DNA from: an uncultured Verrucomicrobiales bacterium
GTDB lineage: Bacteria; Verrucomicrobiota; Verrucomicrobiia; Verrucomicrobiales; DEV007
DNA: 64,000 nt
NCBI GenBank assembly: GCA_937891465.1
Contig: CALAHF010000080.1
Coordinates: forward strand, 124,001-188,000
Direction: 5' to 3'
Both the position numbers and the translations under genes were made by a program. Shown piece after piece: positions 26,363 through 34,628 of this stretch. Each line of letters begins with the position of its first letter. Within the stretch, counting starts at the first letter, position 1. The notes beneath the pieces are model-generated. The model ran no database searches. It saw only the letters and a program-made list of their open reading frames with translations, and was not told the origin of the DNA.

Positions 26363-26590
26363 GGGAAAGGAAAATGGGCGCTGGGTTTGTGCGATTCGCT
26401 GACGCTTGCGGAACTCAGTGAGGTGCTAGCGATGCCGGATTTGTTGCCCGGAGTCAAAGTCACACGTGCGCTCAACCTCGATGGCGGAACGTCGTCGGGG
26501 TTCTATTTCGACACGGGCGCGGGAAATCCCGATGTGTATATCAGCCCGATCAAGCGGGTGAGGAATTTTGTGGGGATTAGTCCTCGCTAA
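26363..26590 (+). pseudogene. Phosphodiester glycosidase (NAGPA-like) remnant, C-terminal end only
   Basis: About 75 codons remain, with the hallmark end of NAGPA-domain proteins: SLTLAELSEVLAMPDLLPG then RALNLDGGTSSGFY. There is no start codon in a sensible position; the frame continues upstream only as antisense of the ceramidase remnant. This is a decayed 3' fragment. It faces away from the ceramidase remnant, and both lost their 5' ends at the same point. Confidence 0.75.
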
Positions 26591-26601
26591 AATTTCGAAA
26601 A

Positions 26602-27837
26602 TCAGACTTCCAGCGGTTTTTCGTCGGGAAGGAGATAGCGCGCCGCCTGAGCCACATCTTTATCGCCGCGACCGGACAGGCTCACGACAATGATCTGATC
26701 TTTCGACATGGTTGACGCGACTTTATTCACGTAAGCCAACGCGTGGGAGGTTTCTAAGGCTGGAATAATGCCCTCGATCTCTGAAAGCGTTTTGAAAGCT
26801 GCTAGTGCCTCATCGTCTGTTGCGTAGGTGTATTCGACACGGCCCTCGGATTGCAGAAAGGCGTGTTCGGGCCCGACTGCGGCGTAATCCAAGCCGGCTG
26901 AAACCGAATGGGTCAGCTCGATTTGACCATCGTCATCAGCGAGTAACCACGTTTTCGTGCCTTGCAAAACACCGAGTTTTCCGCCCTGGAATCGCGCGGC
27001 GTGATCGCCTTTTACAATACCGTGACCACCTGCTTCAACGCCCATCATTTTCACGGAATCGTCGCCGAGAAACGGATGGAAAAGTCCAATCGCGTTGGAT
27101 CCACCACCGACGCAGGCAACGAGTAGATCGGGAAGTTTGTCTTCTTTGGCCAAAATCTGGCGACGCGCTTCGGTGCCGATCACACGATGAAAATCGCGCA
27201 CCATCATCGGATACGGATGAGGCCCCAAGGCACTGCCGAGAATGTAATGGGTGTCTTCAACATTGGTGACCCAGTCACGCAACGCTTCATTCACTGCTTC
27301 TTTGAGCGTTTTCTGCCCCGCTTCAACTCCGCGAACTTCCGCACCCATCAGCCGCATCCGAACCACGTTCAAGTGCTGGCGTTCCATGTCGATGGAGCCC
27401 ATGTAAACGATGCATTTCATCCCAAAGCGCGCTGCAACGGTCGCCGTCGCCACGCCGTGCTGGCCGGCGCCGGTTTCTGCAATGATCCGGGTTTTGCCAA
27501 GTCGCTTGGCGAGAAGGATTTGGCCGAGCGCGTTGTTGATCTTGTGCGCGCCGGTATGGAGCAAATCTTCGCGTTTCAGGAAAATTTTCGCGCCGCCGAG
27601 CTGTTCAGTCCAGCGCTCCGCAAAGTAAAGTGGTGTCTCCCGTCCGCAAAAATCAGCCAGCATGTTGCTCAGCTCTTCTTGAAATGCAGGATCGGCTTTC
27701 GCCTTTTCGTATTCCGACGTCAGCTCTTTCAAAGCCGCCATCAAAGTTTCCGGAACAAAACGACCGCCAAACGTGCCGAAGTGGCCGCTTTCGTCTGGAA
27801 GCGTTGTTGGGGTTGGAGAATCGGTGACGGCACTCAT
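26602..27837 (-). CDS. trpB: Tryptophan synthase beta chain
   Basis: 411-residue PLP enzyme that condenses indole with serine to form tryptophan. The PLP lysine is Lys99 in [29 protein letters not shown] is intact, and the phosphate-binding loop is VGGGSNAIG. Length is normal for TrpB1. trpA is not adjacent, so the alpha subunit must be encoded elsewhere. It is preceded by a ~190-bp gene-free stretch and ends 12 bp from the NAGPA remnant on the other strand. Confidence 0.97.
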   Translation of the reverse strand: MSAVTDSPTPTTLPDESGHFGTFGGRFVPETLMAALKELTSEYEKAKADPAFQEELSNMLADFCGRETPLYFAERWTEQLGGAKIFLKREDLLHTGAHKINNALGQILLAKRLGKTRIIAETGAGQHGVATATVAARFGMKCIVYMGSIDMERQHLNVVRMRLMGAEVRGVEAGQKTLKEAVNEALRDWVTNVEDTHYILGSALGPHPYPMMVRDFHRVIGTEARRQILAKEDKLPDLLVACVGGGSNAIGLFHPFLGDDSVKMMGVEAGGHGIVKGDHAARFQGGKLGVLQGTKTWLLADDDGQIELTHSVSAGLDYAAVGPEHAFLQSEGRVEYTYATDDEALAAFKTLSEIEGIIPALETSHALAYVNKVASTMSKDQIIVVSLSGRGDKDVAQAARYLLPDEKPLEV

Positions 27838-28025
27838 GGTCGAGATAAGAGGATTTTGGAGAAAGAAGAGATTTTTAAAACGAAGTCGAATCTAGCCCGA
27901 TTTTACGATTCGCAAAAAGATTACGAACCCCGCTGCTCAATTAGGCGTTGCGTGACTGAAAATCTTCCATTTACGAAAGAAAATCGCACTGGAAATTTCC
28001 GCAGATCTGACTAGAATTGGTAACC

Positions 28026-28112
28026 ATGAGTATCTTCCTTGGAATCCTTGTTGCCGTCGTCTTTCTTCTTCTTGGCGCAGTTGCCTTCACGTATTTGGTG
28101 AAGGCGAAGTAA
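28026..28112 (+). CDS. Possible 28-residue single-pass membrane peptide
   Basis: ATG at 28026 to TAA at 28110-28112 encodes MSIFLGILVAVV then FLLLGAVAFTYLVKAK: one hydrophobic helix and a positively charged end, as in many small accessory membrane proteins. No strong Shine-Dalgarno is visible. A small stem-loop (CGTCA-TTTT-TGACG, 28117-28130) follows at once. There is no family match by eye. The open frame and clean amphipathic layout argue for a real gene but do not prove it. Confidence 0.5.
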   Translation: MSIFLGILVAVVFLLLGAVAFTYLVKAK

Positions 28113-28312
28113 TTCGTCATTTTTGACGCAGAACGAGAGTATTTCGCGCTTCACACGGGCGTGATAAATGCTTAGCATCAGTGCGTGGCGTTAGAACTGA
28201 GAATTTGAAAAATCTTAGTGACTTTTTAAATTCCTCCGGTGTCTGAACCGATTGGTAAAGCTCAGTTCACCAAAGTTTACCTCTCACTTATTTCCACATA
28301 CCACCATTCTCG

Positions 28313-29882
28313 ATGGACGACCCAAAACGAAACGAAATTGGGGCGACAGTTTTCGCCATTTTACTTGGCCTCGGCGCCATGTTTTTTACTGGATGGCTTT
28401 TTACAGCCGGCGGATGCTCTGATCAGGGCGCTGACCACAAGGTAATTACCAATCAGATCGCCGGATCAGGGAATGCAGCGAAAGCAAATGCTGGAAACAA
28501 AGCGGGTGCAGGCTCGGATTCTGCTGAAGTCGCCGTTTTGCAGGCAAAGCTTGATGCAGCGAATGCAGATATTGAGGCTGAAGCGGCTCGCCGCGCTGAA
28601 CTGGCGGCCCAAAAGCTCGACCTTGAAGCCAAATTGAAAGCAGCTGGGGATACTTCCGGTTTAGAACTGAAAATCAATAACCTTCAGGCTGAAGTTGATA
28701 CGCTCAAGGGAACGCAGGTCAAACTGGACGGAGCGATGAAAGCCAATACGGGGCTCGAGGGAAAACTTGCTGTGCTTATGGCGACGCTCGGAACTGCAAG
28801 CAAAGCGGAATCCGAATTGAAAGCAAAATTTGCTGCAGCTACTCAAGCAGAAGCTGATCTGAAAGCTAAAATCACGGGACTCAACGGCAAAGTTGATGCC
28901 GCGACCAAAGCGGAAGCGGATTTAAAAGCAAAGCTTGCTGCGATGGGCAAGCAAGCAGGGGCGGCTGACATGGCCAAAGCTGAAGCAGGCAAGCTCCAGG
29001 CGCGCATTACTGATTTGGAGAAAAAGCTTAACGAAGCTGGAAAAGCGAAACTCGCGATGTCCGCAAACGCTGGTGACGCAACGAAAAAGCTCCAAGCTGA
29101 TTTCGACGCGATGAAAGCCAAGTCTGCCGCCGATGCAAAAACCGCTGCCGACAAATTGGCGGCTGCGGAGAAGAAGCTGGCTGAGTCATCTAAAGCGATG
29201 GCTGCGAATGCGGGTGATGCAGAAACTTCAAGCGCAACTCGACGCGGCGAATAAAAAGGCCAAAACTGACGGCAATGCCTGGAACGCGGCGAAAACCAAG
29301 TTGGGTGAAACGAACGGTGATCTTCAGAAGCAAATTGATGCGTTGAAAAAGCAACTGGCTGCCAAAGCAGCGGCAATGCCTGCTGCTCCCGCAGGAGCGC
29401 TTGCAGCTGCCGGGGCTGGGCTTCCTGACCTCGATCTTCCATTGCTCGTGAATGATCCGGCCAAGTTGAATCCAGATTTTAAAAATCTCTTTGCGAACCT
29501 TCGCGGAATCGAAGACTCCACCGCAGCACGCGAGAAAGCCTACAAAGAAATTCCCGGTGGTGGAAAATACGAGCCATCGCTTCGTATCCCTTTCGGTTCA
29601 GGCAGCGATTACATTTCCGGAGCTGATAACAAGAAAATTGTAGCTCTCGTGAAAGAGGCCGGCCCCGATGCGAAATTCCTCGCCGTTGGATATGCGAGCA
29701 CGGATGAATCAAACGAGACCAACTATCGCCTCTCGTCACAACGCGCTTCCGACGTTGGCAAAAAGATTGCTGAAGGACTTGGTTCAGAGAAGAACGTTCA
29801 AGCGGTTTACTTCGGTCAGACCGGACGTTTCAGCGGGCAGAAGAGCCCGAACCGGATTGTCGAAATCTGGCGTGTGAAGTGA
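28313..29882 (+). pseudogene. OmpA-family coiled-coil protein, interrupted by a +1 frameshift
   Basis: Two overlapping frames (28313-29254 and 29133-29882) form one ~522-residue protein: an N-terminal membrane helix (VFAILLGLGAMFFTGWLF), a long Ala/Lys/Leu coiled coil (about residues 60-340), a Pro/Ala linker and a C-terminal OmpA-like peptidoglycan-binding domain (GYASTDESNETNYRLSSQRA). The switch is near 29218-29228 at GATGCAGAAACTT. Removing one A rejoins GDAELQAQLDAANKK, and 1570 nt is 3x523+1. It would tether the envelope to peptidoglycan. It may be a true mutation or a base-calling error, because the same 9-mer breaks the pyruvyl transferase gene. Confidence 0.75.
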
Positions 29883-29917
29883 TAGGGTTGGTTCGCTGAA
29901 TCAACCCTGTTGGTTCG
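29875..29917. repeat. Dispersed 21-bp unit, inverted pair at the end of the OmpA-like gene
   Basis: Forward unit 29875-29895 (core GATAGGGTT) overlaps the stop codon of the OmpA-like gene. The inverted unit is 29897-29917 (core AACCCTGTT on plus). As a hairpin in the transcript it could protect or terminate the 3' end. Confidence 0.8.
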
Positions 29918-29971
29918 AAAAACGAAAAGCAGCTTCGACTTAATTAGTAGGAGCTTTTTTTGTGCACTGAT

Positions 29972-31027
29972 CTAAGCAGGGTAGCTGCCGAGAATTTTCA
30001 CGAAACTACAGTGTTTCGAAAGCTGATCGATCGCACTGACGACTTCTTCGTCTTCACAATGACCGGCGATATCGACGAAGAAATAATATTCCCAAGCCCG
30101 ACGTTTTGACGGACGGCTTTCGATCTTCGACATGTTGATTGCGAGTTCTTCGAAAGGTTCAAGCGCCTTGTGAAGCGAACCGGGCTCGTCGCGAACGGAA
30201 AACATCATCGACGTGCGATCGTCACCAGTTCTCGGGCAAGTTTTGTGGCTGATGACGAGAAACCGGGTCGTGTTCGTCGCCAAATCCTGAACGGATTTTT
30301 CGAGAAGGGTCAGCCCATACATTTCTGCGAGGAGTGATCCTCCAAGAACGGCGGCGCCTTTTTGATCAACGGCGATTTTTGCTCCCGCAGCGGTGCTGGA
30401 AACTTCGGTGACGGGAATGTCTCGAAAATTCGTGTTCAGCCAGCCGCGACATTGAGCCAAGACCTGTGGGTGACTGTAAATTTGATCGATTTCTTCGCGT
30501 TCGCATTTCGCCATCAGATTATTCTCAATCGTCAGCATCATTTGGCCGTAAATTTTCAGCGGAGAATCGGCGAACAAATCGAGCGTGTGAGTCACCGCGC
30601 CTTCGGTGGAATTCTCAATCGGCACCACGCCATAATCGGCGAGTTTGCGCGTCACTTGATCAAAAACATCGGCGAAGCTCGGCTGTGGTAAATATCCAAC
30701 GCTATGGCCGAATTTATTGATTGCGGCCTGATGCGTCCAGGTTCCTTCGGGCCCAAGATAGGCGATTTTTAGATCTTCCTCCAGCGCGAGAGCGGCGGAC
30801 ATGATTTCACGATAGATCGCGCGGATCGAATTTTCGGGAAGACGGCCCTCGCTTTTTTCAACGAGTTTGCGAAGGAGCATTTCTTCGCGCTCGGGAGCAT
30901 AAATTTCCAGACCGTCACGTTTTTTGATGACGCCGACTTCGTGAACAATATCGGCTCGCTCATTCAGCAAGCGGATAAGATCGGTATCGAGGGCGTCGAT
31001 TTTTACGCGTAAATCATCAAGAGTCAT
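29972..31027 (-). CDS. pheA: Bifunctional chorismate mutase/prephenate dehydratase (P-protein)
   Basis: 351 residues: an AroQ-type chorismate mutase helix bundle (1-85; LRVKIDALDTDLIRLLNERA), prephenate dehydratase (about 92-270; IAYLGPEGTWTHQAA, VVPIENSTEGAVTHT, TTRFLVI) and a C-terminal ACT domain (GSLHKALEPFEELAINMSKI, ESRPSK) for phenylalanine feedback. It converts chorismate to phenylpyruvate. It is encoded 15 bp after scpB, so it is probably the distal gene of scpA-scpB-pheA, a grouping seen in some PVC bacteria. Confidence 0.96.
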   Translation of the reverse strand: MTLDDLRVKIDALDTDLIRLLNERADIVHEVGVIKKRDGLEIYAPEREEMLLRKLVEKSEGRLPENSIRAIYREIMSAALALEEDLKIAYLGPEGTWTHQAAINKFGHSVGYLPQPSFADVFDQVTRKLADYGVVPIENSTEGAVTHTLDLFADSPLKIYGQMMLTIENNLMAKCEREEIDQIYSHPQVLAQCRGWLNTNFRDIPVTEVSSTAAGAKIAVDQKGAAVLGGSLLAEMYGLTLLEKSVQDLATNTTRFLVISHKTCPRTGDDRTSMMFSVRDEPGSLHKALEPFEELAINMSKIESRPSKRRAWEYYFFVDIAGHCEDEEVVSAIDQLSKHCSFVKILGSYPA

Positions 31028-31042
31028 ATTTCTTTGGGAAAT

Positions 31043-31846
31043 TTAGTGTTCGTCTTCTTCCGAGTTGTCCTTGCCTTCTGACTGGGAATCTACCTCGTTT
31101 TCTGACGGGGCATCGACCTCATCAAATCCGGAAGTGAGGTCTTCGAATTCGTTTTCCTGTGAACCTTCTTCAGTTGCTTCGGTTTCTTCACCTTCGTTGG
31201 ATTCTGGCGAATCATCCAGTCCGGCCAGGGGGAGCTGCTCCTCTTTCGGTGCTTCTTCCTCTTCGTCATCGCCAGCGGTTGGCAAATGCACGGTCCGCAA
31301 TTCATCGGCATTTGGAAGATCGTCGATGTCTTTCACTCCGAAGTGTTCCAGAAAAAGATCGGTCGTTTCATAGAGAAGCGGTTTTCCGGGAAGGTCTGCG
31401 CGACCACCGATTTTGATAAGACCCCGATCGATCACTTTCTGCAATACACCGTCAACGTTTACGCCGCGGACAGCTTCGATGTCGCCTTTGGTAATGGGCT
31501 GACGGTAGGCGATGATGGCGAGAGTCTCGAGTGCTGGCGGGCTGAGACGCTCCGGCCGCATTTCGGGCAACAGGGCGCGGATCCATTCTGCGAATACGGG
31601 GCGGGTTACAAACTTCCAACCGGAAGCGCTTTCGACCAACTGGAGAGCCCGCTCGGTTTCATCATACAATTCGCTAAGATCTTGAATGACTTTGGCGATT
31701 TCTGATGGCGTTACTTTCCGCCAGTCTTCGTCAATCATCTCCTCGCTTTTGTCGGAGGCACGACGAACCGCCTTCGATATCTCCTGAGAAGAAATCGGGT
31801 CTGGTGCCGCAAAAATGAGGGCTTCAACGATTTGGATGAGTTCCAT
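31043..31846 (-). CDS. scpB: Segregation and condensation protein B
   Basis: 267 residues. Two winged-helix domains (about 1-180; [56 protein letters not shown]) match ScpB, the kleisin-associated subunit of the SMC condensin. The C-terminal ~85 residues are an unusual Glu/Asp/Ser-rich acidic tail, probably disordered. It is encoded 54 bp after scpA and 15 bp before pheA, in one transcription unit. The SMC gene is not in the window. Confidence 0.95.
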   Translation of the reverse strand: MELIQIVEALIFAAPDPISSQEISKAVRRASDKSEEMIDEDWRKVTPSEIAKVIQDLSELYDETERALQLVESASGWKFVTRPVFAEWIRALLPEMRPERLSPPALETLAIIAYRQPITKGDIEAVRGVNVDGVLQKVIDRGLIKIGGRADLPGKPLLYETTDLFLEHFGVKDIDDLPNADELRTVHLPTAGDDEEEEAPKEEQLPLAGLDDSPESNEGEETEATEEGSQENEFEDLTSGFDEVDAPSENEVDSQSEGKDNSEEDEH

Positions 31847-31900
31847 GAAAGTTTGGCGGAAAGAAAAGCAAAAATCGTCACTCTGCGAGTGATTTACACG

Positions 31901-32857
31901 TTAAATATTCTCATTTCGCTGCAGCTCGATTTCGCCCATGGTCACTTCCTGTCGCACGCGGAAATGATTCAGCTTCATCAATTCGAGCAAGGCAAGAAAG
32001 GTTACGATGACTTCGTTTTTTGTAGTAGCGCCTTCGAAAAGGGATTCGAACTTGATTGATTCGCCGGGTTTCACAATGTCGAGGAGGTAAGCGATTTTGT
32101 CGCTCACGGTGAAGCGGTCGTCGATAATTTCGCCAAGTCCTTCGTCATCAAAGCGATCCAGAATGTTCTGGAAGGCTTTGATCAGATCAAAAATTCCCAC
32201 TTCAGCGAGCGGTCGCACTTCGTCCTTATCGGATTCAATCGGTTCCGGTCGGTGAGCGAATAAATCGGACTGCGCCGTCTCGCGTCGGCCGAGGAAACTC
32301 GCGGCGTCTTTGAATTTTTTGTATTCGATCAGCTGTCGAATCAGATCCCAACGTGGATCATCCTCGTCCGCGTCTTCTTCGGGCGGTTGGACGTGTTTCG
32401 GCAGCATCATCCGGCTTTTGATGTAGCAAAGGTTTGCCGCCATCACCAAAAATTCACCAGCGAGATTGATGTTCAGCATTTTGAACGTCTCGATGAAGGT
32501 CATGTATTGCTTCGTGATTTTCTCGATCCGAATGTCGTAAATGTCGAGTTCGTCCTTTTTGATGAGATAAAGAAGGAGATCAAGCGGTCCCTCGAAAATC
32601 TCCATCTGAACTTTAAACTCATGCTGCACCGGCGGAGGCGCGACAGCTCCGGGTTCGGGGCCAGGTTCTTTTTCGATGACGACACCGGAAAGCTGATCGG
32701 CGGTTTCAGAATCTCCACTCGCTCCGCTTAATTCCGCGGAATCAGAACCCTCCGCTGACGATTCCTGAGCGGAATCAACAATTTTCCCATCAACGGGTTG
32801 TTGTGATTCATTCAAGTCGTTTGGCGTGTCGTCAGGTTGTGTTTCGGAGTCAGACAA
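31901..32857 (-). CDS. scpA: Segregation and condensation protein A (kleisin)
   Basis: 318 residues with an acidic, Ser/Glu-rich N-terminal extension (about 1-75) before the ScpA kleisin fold (VQMEIFEGPLDLLLYLIKK, LVMAANLCYIKSRMMLP, then a C-terminal winged helix VIVTFLALLELMKLNHFRV). It bridges the SMC heads and binds ScpB in chromosome segregation. Both Scp proteins carry mirror acidic tails, at the N-terminus here and at the C-terminus in ScpB. It is the first gene of the scpA-scpB-pheA run, 62 bp from uxaC upstream. Confidence 0.95.
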   Translation of the reverse strand: MSDSETQPDDTPNDLNESQQPVDGKIVDSAQESSAEGSDSAELSGASGDSETADQLSGVVIEKEPGPEPGAVAPPPVQHEFKVQMEIFEGPLDLLLYLIKKDELDIYDIRIEKITKQYMTFIETFKMLNINLAGEFLVMAANLCYIKSRMMLPKHVQPPEEDADEDDPRWDLIRQLIEYKKFKDAASFLGRRETAQSDLFAHRPEPIESDKDEVRPLAEVGIFDLIKAFQNILDRFDDEGLGEIIDDRFTVSDKIAYLLDIVKPGESIKFESLFEGATTKNEVIVTFLALLELMKLNHFRVRQEVTMGEIELQRNENI

Positions 32858-32919
32858 GACGACGTATCAAAGCGCGTTGGTGAGCAATTTGCAACGGCAG
32901 TTTCGTCCAATTAACCTGA

Positions 32920-34314
32920 TCAAACACCGAGCTTCAAAAACTCCTGCGCGTTTGCAAAACAGATGTTCTCCACCATCGGCCCTAGAAGAGCGTCGTCATT
33001 TGGAATCAGCCCGTTTTCGGCGTCCGAACCGATGAGGTTACACAATGTTCGGCGAAAATACTCGTGTCTTGGAAATGACATGAACGATCGGGAATCGGTC
33101 AGCATGCCGACAAATTTCGAGAGCAATCCGCAATTCGAAAGCGCGTTCATTTGCCATTCCATGGCTTCTTTTTGATCCAGAAACCACCACCCGCTGCCGA
33201 ATTGAACACCTTTGAAATTCCCAGCCATCGTCGCAAACAGGTAGTTGTGGGCGGGATTGAGATTGTAAATGACGACCTGCGGGAGCTTCTCCATTTCAGA
33301 AAGCCGACCGAGATAGCCGGACATTGCTTCGCCCTGGTTCCAGTCGCCAATTGAATCGCAGCCGATGTCTGTTCCGATCGTTTTGAAAAGATGGCCGTTG
33401 TTATTTCGCATCGCGCCGACGTGCATTTGTTTCGTCCAGCCGCGTTCAGCGTCGAGTTCTCCAAAAAAGAGCATCATCGCCGTGGCGAATTTTGAATATT
33501 CAGCTGGGCTTGCTGCCGATCCGGAGCGCGCACGGTCGAAAATCCCAGCGGCTTCTTCATCAGTGCAAAAATCTGCGAAACAGTGATTCAATCCGTGATC
33601 TGAGAGTCGCCCACCCAGTTCGTGGAAAAAGTCGTGGCGTGAGCGAATCGCGTTTTTGAAATCTGAATACGAAGAAATGTCGGCCCCCGCCGCCGCAGCA
33701 AGTTCTGCGGTCCATGCGTTGAAACTCGCAGGATCAGTGACTCCCAGCGCTTTATCGGGGCGAAAAGTGGGGAAAACCCCGACGTTGAAATCGGGATCGT
33801 CAGCGACCGATTTGTGATAGGCGAGATTACTCGTCGGATCGTCCGTCGTGCACAATCCACGCACATCCCAGCGCTTCAAAATTTCCCGGGCTGAAAATTC
33901 GGGCGTTGCGAGCTGCTCATTGGCCCGATCCCAAATTCGTTTCGCTGAATCACCATCAAGCAGTTCATCGATCCCGAAATAGCGTTTCAGTTCGAGGTGA
34001 GTCCAGTGGTAAAGCGGGTTTCGCAGGGTATGCGGGACGGTTTTGGCGAAGGCCAGAAATTTATCAAACGGATCGCCGTTGCCTGTCACCGATTCTTCGG
34101 GAACGCCGTTCGCGCGCATGGCCCGCCATTTGTAGTGATCTCCTTCGAGCCAAATTTCGAATAAATTCGAAAATTGCCGATTGTTGGCGATGTCCTCCGG
34201 CGGGAGGTGATTGTGATAGTCGAGAATCGGCTGGTTTTCCGCAAACTCATGATATAGCCGCCGGGCTGTTTTCGTTTGCAGGAGAAAATCGTCGTGAATG
34301 AAAGGGGCTGACAT
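32920..34314 (-). CDS. uxaC: Glucuronate isomerase (uronate isomerase)
   Basis: 464-residue cytoplasmic amidohydrolase-fold enzyme interconverting glucuronate and fructuronate (or galacturonate and tagaturonate). Canonical start SAPFIHDDFLL, metal-binding LDYHNHLPPEDIA, WDVRGLCTTDDPTSNL and SWWF-type end blocks (FGSGWWFLDQKEAMEWQMNA, MLTDSRSFMSFPRHEYF). ATG at 34314 is preferred over the TTG at 34329, which reads into the repeat. Together with the PL10 lyase it suggests uronate use, although the two are 32 kb apart. Confidence 0.95.
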   Translation of the reverse strand: MSAPFIHDDFLLQTKTARRLYHEFAENQPILDYHNHLPPEDIANNRQFSNLFEIWLEGDHYKWRAMRANGVPEESVTGNGDPFDKFLAFAKTVPHTLRNPLYHWTHLELKRYFGIDELLDGDSAKRIWDRANEQLATPEFSAREILKRWDVRGLCTTDDPTSNLAYHKSVADDPDFNVGVFPTFRPDKALGVTDPASFNAWTAELAAAAGADISSYSDFKNAIRSRHDFFHELGGRLSDHGLNHCFADFCTDEEAAGIFDRARSGSAASPAEYSKFATAMMLFFGELDAERGWTKQMHVGAMRNNNGHLFKTIGTDIGCDSIGDWNQGEAMSGYLGRLSEMEKLPQVVIYNLNPAHNYLFATMAGNFKGVQFGSGWWFLDQKEAMEWQMNALSNCGLLSKFVGMLTDSRSFMSFPRHEYFRRTLCNLIGSDAENGLIPNDDALLGPMVENICFANAQEFLKLGV

Positions 34315-34321
34315 ACTTATA

Positions 34322-34364
34322 CGAATCAACAGGGTTTGATCGACGAATCAACCCTCCTGAGTAA
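34322..34364. repeat. Dispersed 21-bp unit, inverted pair just upstream of uxaC
   Basis: Forward unit 34322-34342 (core AACAGGGTT) and inverted unit 34344-34364 (core AACCCTCCT on plus). It lies 7 bp upstream of the uxaC start codon, inside its 5' leader or promoter. Confidence 0.8.
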
Positions 34365-34628
34365 CAAAAAGGCCAATTTGGTTGTAGTGTAATTATTTAA
34401 AGGTTGTTGTGAATCGCCTCAAAGCGTTGTGGTTTCCGTCTTTTTGTTTGCGAAGGCTATAATGTGCCCAGCGCATGGCTAGCTACTGGATCGTAGAAAG
34501 CGATTTTTTCTAGTATCCATCAATTGTAAATCTGGTGTTTCGCGGGATTTTTGATTGTATTTCTCCAAAACCAAGGAAATTACGTGCAACCATCACGAAG
34601 TCTTCGCAAAGCCACACAATCGATCACG
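34365..34628. other. Intergenic region between uxaC and the Na/Pi cotransporter gene
   Basis: The gene-free stretch of 314 bp (34315-34628) contains the repeat at 34322-34364 and little else. A TATAAT at 34458-34463 could be a -10 element for the plus-strand gene, but no good -35 is seen. A longer open frame from 34551 exists but lacks transporter-like sequence before 34629. Confidence 0.4.

Noticed and set aside
27187-28014. Plus-strand frame of 275 residues
   Set aside because: It lies antisense over trpB, whose PLP and phosphate-binding motifs are intact, and shows no recognisable domain.
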